Assembly (NCBI GenBank): GCA_036379355.1
Contig: DASVGV010000113.1
Location: 1 to 25,597, forward strand
Origin: CAJCIY01 sp036379355
Lineage (GTDB): Bacteria; Actinomycetota; Actinomycetes; Mycobacteriales; CAJCIY01
Length of the DNA stretch: 25,597 nt
Direction of reading: 5' to 3'
Below, in pieces: positions 1 to 6,957 of the stretch (the stretch's first letter is position 1; each line of letters begins with the position of its first letter). The position numbers and the translations under genes are program-made. The notes under the pieces were generated by a model. It saw only the letters and a program-made list of their open reading frames with translations, had not been told where the DNA came from and made no database searches.

Positions 1-135
1 GGGTGCTTTCTTCGCCGGCGCCTGCTTCGCGGGGGCCTTCTTGGTGGGTGCTTTCTTCGCCGGCGCCTGCTTCGCGGGGGCCTTCTTGGTGGGCGCCTTC
101 TTCGCCGGCGCCTGCTTCGCAGGGGCCTTCTTGGT
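1..135. repeat. Tandem 45-bp coding minisatellite (three units) in the lysine-rich gene
   Basis: Bases 1-45 and 46-90 are identical, and 91-135 differs at only a few positions. On the minus strand each unit encodes the 15-residue module TKKAPAKQAPAKKAP. Related but shorter or longer variants continue to about 330. The array continues up to the left edge, so its full copy number is unknown. Perfect identity between adjacent units suggests recent duplication by slippage or recombination. Confidence 0.9.
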
Positions 136-474
136 GGGCGCCTTCTTCGCCGGCGCCTTCTTCGCCGGTGCCTTCTTCGCGGGGGCCTTCTTGGTGGGCG
201 CCTGCTTCACCGGGGCCTTCTTGGTGGGCGCCTTCGTTGCGGGGGTCTTCTTCGCTGGAGACTTCTTCGCCGGAGACTTGGTGGCGGGTGCCTTCGTGGC
301 GGGAGCCTTCTTCGCGGGCGCCCGCGTGGCCGCCTTGGTGGCCGCCTTGGTGGCAGCCTTCTGTGCCGGGATCACGCGCACCTCCGGCGGATCCTCCACC
401 GCACCGGCAGCGGGGCTGGGCGCGCGACCACGCCGGCCCAGCCGCGTCAGGAAGCCACCACGGTCCTTGGCCAT
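1..474 (-). CDS. Lysine/alanine/proline-rich histone-H1-like protein, N-terminal part (cut by window edge)
   Basis: An ATG at 474-472 is preceded by a good Shine-Dalgarno sequence, AGGGAGG (486-492), 11 nt away, and opens a frame that stays open to the left edge (158 codons visible). The N-terminus (about residues 1-35) begins MAKDRGGFLTRLGRRGRAP and is followed by a short acidic/proline stretch. From about residue 38 the protein is almost entirely AxKKAPxKK-type repeats, like the basic tails of bacterial H1-like or HU-tailed proteins. The tail should bind DNA or RNA non-specifically; any folded domain lies beyond the edge. In other actinomycetes a TraR/DksA-type zinc-finger protein with such an N-terminal tail is often found near ileS, so that is one possible identity, but no zinc finger is visible here. 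The gene is divergent from ileS. The reading frame is certain; the function is not known. Confidence 0.8.
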   Translation of the reverse strand, partial: MAKDRGGFLTRLGRRGRAPSPAAGAVEDPPEVRVIPAQKAATKAATKAATRAPAKKAPATKAPATKSPAKKSPAKKTPATKAPTKKAPVKQAPTKKAPAKKAPAKKAPAKKAPTKKAPAKQAPAKKAPTKKAPAKQAPAKKAPTKKAPAKQAPAKKAP

Positions 475-538
475 GAGGTGCCCCGCCTCCCTGCTCGGGT
501 CCCGCCCGCCGTCCGCCTGGGCAAGATCGTGCGCGGGC

Positions 539-567
539 AATCTAAGGCGCGCCGACCGAGATCACAA
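539..567 (-). promoter_or_regulatory. Promoter for the lysine-rich protein gene
   Basis: On the minus strand a -35 box TTGTGA (562-567) is separated by 17 nt from a -10 box TAGATT (539-544). This is close to the actinobacterial principal-sigma consensus. Transcription would start near 532, giving an untranslated leader of roughly 58 nt that contains the Shine-Dalgarno sequence at 486-492. It was called from pattern alone. Confidence 0.6.
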
Positions 568-612
568 CGCGGCGCGCCGGGAACCGGCGTGCGGCAGGCG
601 GGCCACGTCTCG

Positions 613-618
613 TACGCT
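613..618 (+). promoter_or_regulatory. Possible -10 box of the ileS leader promoter
   Basis: TACGCT on the plus strand fits the TANNNT -10 pattern and lies upstream of the T-box leader, so transcription would start near 625. The -35 position (about 590-595, TGCGGC) is a poor match, so this promoter is uncertain. Confidence 0.35.
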
Positions 619-679
619 GACCGACGGGAGAACGCGGCGATGGGGACGCGCGCCCGCGGAGGCCACCCACGAGCGACCC

Positions 680-876
680 GGGGACGGTGCGAGCCCGGGA
701 GGCAGGCCCGCCGGCGCATCACCCCGGAGCGGCCGGTGCGAACGACGCCACCCGCGCAGGTCGCGGGCGTCCACTAGTGCCGGACCCGGCAGGACAAGAG
801 CGGGCCGGTCCGACGGATCGGTCAACGAGGGTGGCACCGCGAGGCGGCCGGAATCCACCGGCTGCCGCGTCCCTCG
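680..876 (+). promoter_or_regulatory. T-box riboswitch leader of ileS
   Basis: The T-box core AGGGTGGCACCGCG lies at 828-841, about 60 nt before the ileS start. Downstream is CGTCCCT (868-874), the partner usually seen in T-box leaders. CGAGGG (826-831) pairs with CCCTCG (871-876), and inside it GGCGGCCGG (843-851) pairs with CCGGCTGCC (858-866), giving a strong alternative hairpin that occludes the T-box. Upstream, a Stem III-like hairpin spans 744-771 (CCCGCG 751-756 with CGCGGG 762-767, extended by GACG/CGTC). A short Stem I candidate is 680-725, with GGTGCG/CGCATC arms and an AUC isoleucine triplet at 718-720; this part is tentative. There is no U-run after the hairpin, which fits the translational T-boxes known for actinobacterial ileS. 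Uncharged tRNA-Ile would raise IleRS synthesis. Confidence 0.85.
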
Positions 877-901
877 GTCGACCCGTCCCGGAGAGTCCGC
901 G

Positions 902-3900
902 ATGCCGCTCCAGCCGCTCCCCCCGCACGTCGACCTCCCCGCGCTCGAACACGAGGTGATCGCGCGCTGGCAGCACGCCGACGTCGTCGGCCGCGCGCTC
1001 ACCGCCCGCACCGGCGGTCAGCGGTGGACGTTCTACGAGGGACCGCCGACCGCGAACGGCAAGCCTGGGACGCACCACATGGAGGCGCGCAGCTTCAAGG
1101 ACCTGTTCTGCCGGTACCGCACGATGCGCGGCTACGACGTCCCGCGGCGCGCCGGTTGGGACTGCCACGGGCTGCCGGTGGAGCTGGCCGTCGAGAAGGA
1201 GCTCGGGTTCACCAGCAAGCACGACATCGAGGCGTACGGCATCGCCGAGTTCAACGCCCGCTGCCGTGAGTCGGTACTGCGGCACGTCGCGGACTTCGAG
1301 GCGATGAGCAACCGGATGGCGTTCTGGCTGGACTACGCGCACGCCTACCGGACCATGGATTCGGCCTACGTCGAGTCGGTGTGGTGGTCGCTGGCGACGC
1401 TGTGGCGCAAGGGCCTGCTCAGCGAGTCCTACCGGGTCACCCCGTACTGCCCACGGTGCGAGACGGCGCTGTCCGACCACGAGGTGGCCCAGGGGTACGC
1501 GACCGTCACCGACCCATCGGTCTACTTCCACGCGCCCGCCACCAGCGGGCCGCTGGCGGACCTCGGCGCGAGCTTGCTGGTGTGGACGTCGCTGCCGTGG
1601 ACGATCTACCCGAACACGCTCATCGCGGTGAACCCGGAGGTGACCTACCAGGCGGTCCGCATCTCCGACGGGAACGTCTTCGTGGTCGCCGAGCCGCTCG
1701 TCGAGGCCGTTCTCGGCACCGATGTCGAGGTGCTGGGGTCCTGGACCGGCCGCGAGCTGGAAGGCACGACGTACCAGCGGTTCTACGACGTGCCGGGCAT
1801 CCACGACGGTGCGACGCCCGCCCACTTCGTGGCGCTGGCCGACTACGTCACCGTCGACTCGGGCACCGGCCTCGTCGGGCAGTCGCCCGCTTTCGGTGCC
1901 GACGACATGGCCACCGCCGAGCGCTACCAGGCTCCCGTGGTCAACCCGGTCGACCGTTCCGGGCATTTCACGCCGGGGCTGCCGCTCGTCGGCGGCCGCC
2001 AGATCCGCGACTGCGACGGCATCGTCCTCGACGACCTCGACGCGCGCGGGCTGGTCCTGCGGCGGGAGCCGTACGAGCACAGCTTTCCGCTCTGCTGGCG
2101 CTGCGACACCCCGCTGGTCTACTACGCAATCCCCTCCTGGTACGTGCGTACGACCGCGGCCAAGGACGCGCTGCTGCGGGAGAACGCCAAGACCGACTGG
2201 CATCCCGAGACGATCCGCACCGGCCGGTACGGCGACTGGCTCGAGAACAACGTGGACTGGGCCCTGTCGCGAAACCGTTACTGGGGCACGCCACTTCCCC
2301 TGTGGCGGTGCGGAAACGGCCACATCACGCCGGTCGAGTCACTGACCGACCTGTCGCAGCGCGCGGGCCGCGACCTCGCGGACCTCGACCCGCACCGCCC
2401 GTTCGTCGACGAGGTCACCGTCCCCTGCGCGGACTGCGGCGAGACGGCACGGCGGGTCGAGGAGGTCATCGACTGCTGGTACGACGCGGGAGCCATGCCG
2501 TTCGCCCAGTGGGGCGCCCCGCACCGGGGCGACGCGGAGTTCACCGCCTCGTACCCCGCCCAGTTCATCGCCGAGGGCCTGGACCAGACGCGCGGCTGGT
2601 TCTACACGCTCATGGCCATCGGCACGCTCGTGTTCGACCGCTCGGCGTACGAGTCGGTGCTGTGCCTCGGCATCATCCTGGCGGAGGACGGCCGCCGGAT
2701 GAGCAAGCACTTCGGCAACATCCTCGAGCCGATGGCGCTCATGGAACGGCACGGCGCCGACGCCGTGCGCTGGTTCATGCTGGCCGGCGGCTCGCCCTGG
2801 GGCGCGCGGCGGGTCGGGTCGGCCGCGCTCGACGAGGTGACGCGCAAGGTGCTGTTGACGACGTGGAGCACCGCGTCGTTCCACACCCTGTACGCCGACG
2901 CGTGCGGCTGGTCCCCGGCGGTCCCGGGACCGGAGCCGGCCGACCGGCCGGCGCTCGACCGCTGGGCCCTCGCCGAGCTGGCCGACACCGTCTCGGTCGT
3001 GACGGCCGCGCTCGACGCCTTCGACCCGACCTCCGCCGGTCGGCGGATCGCGGGGTTCGTCGACGACCTGTCCAACTGGTACGTACGCCGCAGCCGGCGG
3101 CGGTTCTGGGCGGGCGACCCGGCCGCGCTCGCCACCTTGCACGAGTGCCTGACGACGCTCGCGCGGCTGCTCGCCCCGTTCACGCCGTTCCTCGCCGACC
3201 AGCTGTGGCACGCGCTCGTCGTCGCAACCGACGACACGGCCCCGGACTCGGTGCACCTCGCCGACTGGCCCGCGGCAGGCGCCGACGACGCGGGGCTGCG
3301 GGCGGAGGTCGGTGCCGTCCGCCGCCTCGTCGAGCTCGGCCGCTCCGCGCGCGCGGAGTCCGCCGTCCCCACGCGGCAACCTCTCCGGGAAGCCGTGGTG
3401 TCCGACCCGGTCCGGCTCGGGCCGGACCTGCTCGCCGAGCTCGCGGACGAGCTGAACGTCCGCAGCGTGCGCCTGATCGGGCAGACCGAAGCGCTCACGA
3501 CCACGCACTTCAAGCCGAACTTCCGCGGCCTGGGCAAGCGTTTCGGCAACGAGACGCAGGCGTGGGCGCAGGAGATCCGCGACCAGCGGGTGACGCGGAC
3601 GGCTCCCGGCCGGTACGAGGTGACGCTGGAGGGCCGTACCGAGGTGCTCGGCGCCGAGGAGGTCGAGGAGCTGGAAGCCGCCGCGACCGGCTACGCGGTC
3701 ACCACGGCGGGGAGCTCGTCGGTCGCGCTGGATCTCACCGTCACCCCGGAGCTGCGCCGGGCCGGTCTGGCCCGGGCCGCCTCGCGGGCTGTGAACGAGG
3801 CCCGAAAGGCAGCGGGGCTCGACGTCACGGACCGGATCGAGCTGTGGTGGGAGAGCGACGATGCCGAGATGGCTCAAGCGCTGACCGAGCACGCCGACGC

Positions 3901-4018
3901 CTTCGCCGCCGACGTCCTCGCCGTCATCGTGACCGGGCGGGCCCCGACTGCCGACCTGTCGGCCTATCCCTCCCCCGAGCTGCACGTCACGTTCTGGCTC
4001 CGGGCCGCCGGCGGGTGA
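902..4018 (+). CDS. ileS: Isoleucyl-tRNA synthetase
   Basis: Charges tRNA-Ile with isoleucine in the cytoplasm; 1038 residues, normal for the eukaryote-like IleRS2 form. The ATG at 902 (MPLQPLPPHV) follows GGAG (890-893) and the T-box leader. The frame is open far upstream, but that stretch is only antisense to the lysine-rich gene plus the leader. The class I signature appears as PGTHH (residues 55-59), i.e. GXHH rather than HXGH. The GWDCHGLPVE motif follows, then the CP1 editing region, a WxxSRNRYWGTPLP motif, and the second signature RRMSKHFGN (about 598-606; K602 kept, first position Arg). The C-terminal half has the anticodon-binding region (NWYVRRSRRRFW) and zinc-type cysteine pairs such as CPRC and CADC. 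It is regulated by the T-box. Identity is secure; IleRS2 assignment rests on length and the GXHH motif. Confidence 0.97.
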   Translation: MPLQPLPPHVDLPALEHEVIARWQHADVVGRALTARTGGQRWTFYEGPPTANGKPGTHHMEARSFKDLFCRYRTMRGYDVPRRAGWDCHGLPVELAVEKELGFTSKHDIEAYGIAEFNARCRESVLRHVADFEAMSNRMAFWLDYAHAYRTMDSAYVESVWWSLATLWRKGLLSESYRVTPYCPRCETALSDHEVAQGYATVTDPSVYFHAPATSGPLADLGASLLVWTSLPWTIYPNTLIAVNPEVTYQAVRISDGNVFVVAEPLVEAVLGTDVEVLGSWTGRELEGTTYQRFYDVPGIHDGATPAHFVALADYVTVDSGTGLVGQSPAFGADDMATAERYQAPVVNPVDRSGHFTPGLPLVGGRQIRDCDGIVLDDLDARGLVLRREPYEHSFPLCWRCDTPLVYYAIPSWYVRTTAAKDALLRENAKTDWHPETIRTGRYGDWLENNVDWALSRNRYWGTPLPLWRCGNGHITPVESLTDLSQRAGRDLADLDPHRPFVDEVTVPCADCGETARRVEEVIDCWYDAGAMPFAQWGAPHRGDAEFTASYPAQFIAEGLDQTRGWFYTLMAIGTLVFDRSAYESVLCLGIILAEDGRRMSKHFGNILEPMALMERHGADAVRWFMLAGGSPWGARRVGSAALDEVTRKVLLTTWSTASFHTLYADACGWSPAVPGPEPADRPALDRWALAELADTVSVVTAALDAFDPTSAGRRIAGFVDDLSNWYVRRSRRRFWAGDPAALATLHECLTTLARLLAPFTPFLADQLWHALVVATDDTAPDSVHLADWPAAGADDAGLRAEVGAVRRLVELGRSARAESAVPTRQPLREAVVSDPVRLGPDLLAELADELNVRSVRLIGQTEALTTTHFKPNFRGLGKRFGNETQAWAQEIRDQRVTRTAPGRYEVTLEGRTEVLGAEEVEELEAAATGYAVTTAGSSSVALDLTVTPELRRAGLARAASRAVNEARKAAGLDVTDRIELWWESDDAEMAQALTEHADAFAADVLAVIVTGRAPTADLSAYPSPELHVTFWLRAAGG

Positions 4019-4033
4019 GCACGGCAGATATGA

Positions 4034-4063
4034 CACCGTGAGGGGACGGTGCACCCCCGGTGC
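4034..4063 (+). terminator. Overlapping small hairpins after ileS (weak terminator candidate)
   Basis: CACCGT (4034-4039) can pair with ACGGTG (4046-4051), or GCACC (4051-4055) with GGTGC (4059-4063). The two hairpins are mutually exclusive. Neither has a following U-run, so a role in ending the ileS transcript is only a suggestion. Confidence 0.25.
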
Positions 4064-4148
4064 GGAGCATCAAGTCCGCGGACAGAGGGCACCGATAGAC
4101 ATCGGGCCGGTGATGACATTCCGGCGGGAGTCGGGAGGTGGTGACGCC

Positions 4149-4619
4149 ATGGTCGGCCTGCCTCGCCCGCTGAGCTCGGTCGATGCCGCGCACCCGGCCC
4201 TCACCCCGAACGCGGTCGCCGTCCCGGCTCTCGCCTCCCACGTTCGTCCCGCGATCGTGCTGCCCGAGCGGGAGACCCGTGAGCTACTCGCCGCCGCGGC
4301 GCAGCACGACGTGACCGACGGTGGGACCTTCTCGGCCGGCCTGGCCGGTGTCCAGGTCTGGTCGCGGCCGTTCGACGGGCCCACCGGGGGCCCCGGATCG
4401 GCGGTGCACCTCGGCTCGGTCGACTGGTCGTACGACACGCCCGTGCGCTACTACGTCACGATCTATCGGGCGATGGTCACCCAGGCCGGGGTGGAGCGGG
4501 GGCACACGACCACCAGCGTGCTGGCGGCCGTGCTCGGCCTGACCGGGATCCCGATGGAGAGCGAACGGGTGCAACTCGCCGTACCGCCGCCGCGCGACCC
4601 CTTCCGGCGCCGCCCCTGA
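4149..4619 (+). CDS. Conserved-looking hypothetical protein, 156 residues
   Basis: I do not recognise this family. The frame is open from 4038, but the ATG at 4149 (MVGLPRPLSS) is preferred because GGGAGG (4133-4138) lies 10 nt upstream. The product is soluble-looking with no signal peptide or membrane segment. It has an N-terminal Pro/Ala-rich stretch (1-45), an acidic/polar segment near 46-75, a Gly/Pro loop around 82-92, and a C-terminal half with a tyrosine-rich YYVTIYRAMV helix and GHTTTSVLAAVLGL. It is 130 nt downstream of ileS on the same strand and converges on the end of the dcw operon with only 13 nt between stop codons. Codon use matches the neighbours, so it is probably real. Function unknown. 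Confidence 0.7.
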   Translation: MVGLPRPLSSVDAAHPALTPNAVAVPALASHVRPAIVLPERETRELLAAAAQHDVTDGGTFSAGLAGVQVWSRPFDGPTGGPGSAVHLGSVDWSYDTPVRYYVTIYRAMVTQAGVERGHTTTSVLAAVLGLTGIPMESERVQLAVPPPRDPFRRRP

Positions 4620-4632
4620 CGTCGAGGTCCGG

Positions 4633-5517
4633 TCAGCTGGTCCCGGTGCCCGGGTCGGCTGCCTTCCGCGGCGCTGCCGTCTTCGCCGGCGCGGTCTTCT
4701 TTGCAGCCTTCGTCGCCGCGGCCTTCTTCGCGGGCGCCTTCTTCGCGGCGGTCTTCTTCGCGGGCGCCTTCTTCGCGGGCGCAGCCTTCTTGGCGGCGGC
4801 CTTCTTCGCGGGCGCCTTCTTCACGGGCGCCGTCGCGGCCGGGGGCTGCTCGTCCGCAGCCTGCTGCGCGGGCGTGTCCGTGGGCTGCCCCGCAGCAGCA
4901 GCGGAGGCGGTGGCGCGGTCCTCGAGCGGCTCCGCTGCGGCGACGTCGGTCGCCGGCTCGTCCCGCGCGGTGCGCTCATCCGGCTTGCACACCCCGCACG
5001 GGGTGAAGCCCAGCTCGCGCGCTTCCTGCACCGTGATGTCCTCGGCCTCGCTGCCGGCATTGGTCAAAAAGCGGCACCCGGCGCGGTGATAGCGCGGACG
5101 GCCGCTGACGACGACGACGGTGCCGCCCGGGCGCAGGTTCGGCGCGATCTCCTCGCGTGCCTTCGACGCCGTCACCTCCACGGCCGCCGGCACGGGCACG
5201 ACCGCGGGAACGGGCTCGAGCTCGGCGGTCTCCGCGGCGCTCGCCGCACCTGCGGTCGCGGCCGCCGGGACCGGTGCCGGCACCGTGCCGGCGCGCCGCG
5301 ACGGTGTCATCCGGACACCCAGCAGCAGCAGGATGGCGGCCACGACCGTGACGCCCAGCGACGCGTAGATGAGAGCGAGACCGGTGGAGACCAGTCCGGC
5401 GATGAGGAGCGCCAGCCCGACGAGAACCAGCACAGCGCTGAGGACGATCACAGGACGATCCACCTTCGGGTCGGTCGGACGGGCAGGCGCCGCACGCGTT
5501 CCCGGCCCGGTCGGCAC
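4633..5517 (-). CDS. Two-helix membrane protein with H/C zinc-like motif and lysine-rich tail
   Basis: 294 residues in four parts. Residues 1-20 are Pro-rich; two hydrophobic segments (about 22-42 and 47-68) form a membrane hairpin. An Ala/Pro linker leads to a small domain (about 125-180) with YHRAGC (H144, C148) and PCGVC (C174, C177), which looks like a Cys3His metal site. Residues 232-282 are AKKAPAKK repeats that should bind nucleic acid or anionic polymer. The start is taken as GTG at 5517; an in-frame TAA (the divIVA stop, 5578-5580) lies upstream, no other start occurs between, and the Shine-Dalgarno sequence is poor, so a later start is possible. It follows divIVA by 60 nt and is probably the last gene of the cluster. 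The layout suggests a membrane anchor with a cytoplasmic basic tail. I cannot assign a function. Confidence 0.8.
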   Translation of the reverse strand: MPTGPGTRAAPARPTDPKVDRPVIVLSAVLVLVGLALLIAGLVSTGLALIYASLGVTVVAAILLLLGVRMTPSRRAGTVPAPVPAAATAGAASAAETAELEPVPAVVPVPAAVEVTASKAREEIAPNLRPGGTVVVVSGRPRYHRAGCRFLTNAGSEAEDITVQEARELGFTPCGVCKPDERTARDEPATDVAAAEPLEDRATASAAAAGQPTDTPAQQAADEQPPAATAPVKKAPAKKAAAKKAAPAKKAPAKKTAAKKAPAKKAAATKAAKKTAPAKTAAPRKAADPGTGTS

Positions 5518-5577
5518 CTCGCCGTACGGGTCGGGGCGAACGGCCGCTCGGCGGCACGCGGTGCGATCGTCAGGATC

Positions 5578-6615
5578 TTAGCCGTCGCTGCCCTCTGCCG
5601 ACCGCTCGCCGTACAGCGGCGGCGGTCGCAGCGGTGCCTCGCCCACCGAGACTGCCGCCGGTTCCGGTCGGGGAGCCCCGCTCACCAGGGCTTGCCGCGA
5701 GCCCCCCGACACCTGCGCCCGGGGCGGCTCCGGGGCACCCGCCTCCAGGTCGCGCAGCTGCAGATGCAGGTACGCGCGAAGGCGGCTGCGGTAGTCGCGT
5801 TCGAAGCTGCGCAGCTCGTCCAGCTTGGTGAGCAGCTGCTGCTGCTCGGCAGTCCGGCGCTGCACGATGGCTGCATGCTCGACCTCGACCCGCGAGATCG
5901 TGTCGGCGGCGTGGCGATGCGCCTCGGTCACGATGCGCTGCGCCTCGGCGCGAGCCTCGGCGATCGCCTCGTCGGCCGTGCGCTGGGCCAGGACGAGGGT
6001 GCGCCGCAACGCGTCCTCGGTGGGGCTGGCGGATGTCAGCTGGCCGGGCGCGCCCTCCCCTTCGACGGCGGCCGGCGGCTCCCCGCCGTTCAGTCGGGCG
6101 ATCTCGCTGCCCGCCGCCTGCGCGCGCCGGGTCGCTGCCTCGGCCTGCTGCTGCGCCTGCTCGAGCCGAACCGTGAGGTCCTGCACCTGCGCCTGCGCGA
6201 TCCGCGCATTCTCGTTCGCGCGGGCGACGAGCGCGTCGGCCTCGCGGCGAACCGCCTCCACCTCCGGGGACGCGGCCGCGGGCGACGTCGCAGCGGGGCT
6301 GCTCGCCTCGCCCCGGGCTGCAGTCAGGGCCTGCGCGTGCTCCGCGCGCAGCGCAGCGATCTCTCGCTCGTGCTGCTCGCGCGCCTCGTCGAGCATCCGC
6401 TGCAACCGGGCGTCGGCGTCGGCCCGTACCGCCGCGATCTGCGGATCGGTGATCGGTCCCTGGCCGGCTCGCAGCTGCTCGATCTCGGTCAGCAACCGCG
6501 TCAGCTCGCTCTCGACCTCGTCGAGAAAGGCATCGACCTCGTCCTCGTCGTAGCCCTGGCGGAAGCGCACGGACGTGAACAGCTTGTTCCGTACGTCTTG
6601 CGGAGTCAGTGTCAC
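5578..6615 (-). CDS. divIVA: DivIVA/Wag31 polar growth protein
   Basis: Binds negatively curved membrane at cell poles and septa and directs wall synthesis. The 345-residue product starts with the DivIVA lipid-binding domain (MTLTPQDVRNKLF, then VRFRQGYDEDEVDAFLDEV at about 16-34). A long coiled coil rich in Ala, Glu, Gln and Arg follows (about 35-110, then about 125-290, with a low-complexity Ala/Ser/Pro linker near 106-118 and another near 175-190), and a Pro-rich C-terminus. The start is GTG at 6615, with GAGGAGT (6621-6627) 5 nt upstream. It lies downstream of sepF and yggT, the usual actinobacterial order. The length and interrupted coiled coil resemble the polar DivIVA of filamentous actinomycetes more than the short Firmicutes form. 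It is likely essential if growth is apical. Confidence 0.96.
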   Translation of the reverse strand: MTLTPQDVRNKLFTSVRFRQGYDEDEVDAFLDEVESELTRLLTEIEQLRAGQGPITDPQIAAVRADADARLQRMLDEAREQHEREIAALRAEHAQALTAARGEASSPAATSPAAASPEVEAVRREADALVARANENARIAQAQVQDLTVRLEQAQQQAEAATRRAQAAGSEIARLNGGEPPAAVEGEGAPGQLTSASPTEDALRRTLVLAQRTADEAIAEARAEAQRIVTEAHRHAADTISRVEVEHAAIVQRRTAEQQQLLTKLDELRSFERDYRSRLRAYLHLQLRDLEAGAPEPPRAQVSGGSRQALVSGAPRPEPAAVSVGEAPLRPPPLYGERSAEGSDG

Positions 6616-6670
6616 GCGATACTCCTCGGCAGACGAGGGCGGGTCCTGGACGGAAAAAGTGCCGGCAGGC

Positions 6671-6952
6671 TCACAGCCCGCGCACCACCTGCATGAGCAC
6701 GATCGTCGTGATCCACGCGATCGGGTAGGCGAGCGAGATCGCGGTCCGGCCGATCCGGACCGGCTTGATCCAGCGTTCGAGCGGGAGCAGAACCGGGTCG
6801 GTGGCCGTGTAGGCCACCTCCAGGAGGGCAGCCACGCCGCCCGCCGGCCGGTACCGGGAGAAGGCCAGCACCCACGACATCACCCCCCGCACGAGCAACA
6901 GGACGAGAAAGACGACCAGGACGATGTACAGGGCCGTGCCCAGCGCGTGCAC
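6671..6952 (-). CDS. YggT family membrane protein
   Basis: A 93-residue protein with two hydrophobic segments (about 5-27 and 72-91). The YggT signature region between them (about 45-66) has a DPVLLPLERWI core, where a DPxLxPxR-like motif is typical. The family is a small inner-membrane protein that in actinobacteria sits between sepF and divIVA; a role in division or osmotic response has been suggested but the molecular function is unsettled. The start is GTG at 6952, only 5 nt after the sepF stop, without a strong Shine-Dalgarno sequence, so translation is probably coupled to sepF. The divIVA start is 55 nt downstream. Confidence 0.93.
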   Translation of the reverse strand: MHALGTALYIVLVVFLVLLLVRGVMSWVLAFSRYRPAGGVAALLEVAYTATDPVLLPLERWIKPVRIGRTAISLAYPIAWITTIVLMQVVRGL

Positions 6953-6957
6953 AACCG

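Noticed and set aside
1..240. Repeats at the left edge as a CRISPR array
   Set aside because: Units are adjacent with no spacers and are in frame within a lysine-rich coding region.
41..901. Apparent N-terminal extension of IleRS by 287 residues (repeated GAFFAGA)
   Set aside because: It is the antisense of the lysine-rich gene followed by the T-box leader. IleRS family length and the Shine-Dalgarno sequence fix the start at 902.
719..4054. Large antisense frames opposite ileS
   Set aside because: They have Arg/Gly/Pro-rich composition typical of GC-rich shadow frames, and the plus strand has all IleRS motifs.
5086..6696. Long plus-strand frame opposite divIVA
   Set aside because: DivIVA on the minus strand has a clear N-terminal domain and coiled coil. 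The plus frame is repetitive Arg/Gly/Leu-rich shadow sequence.
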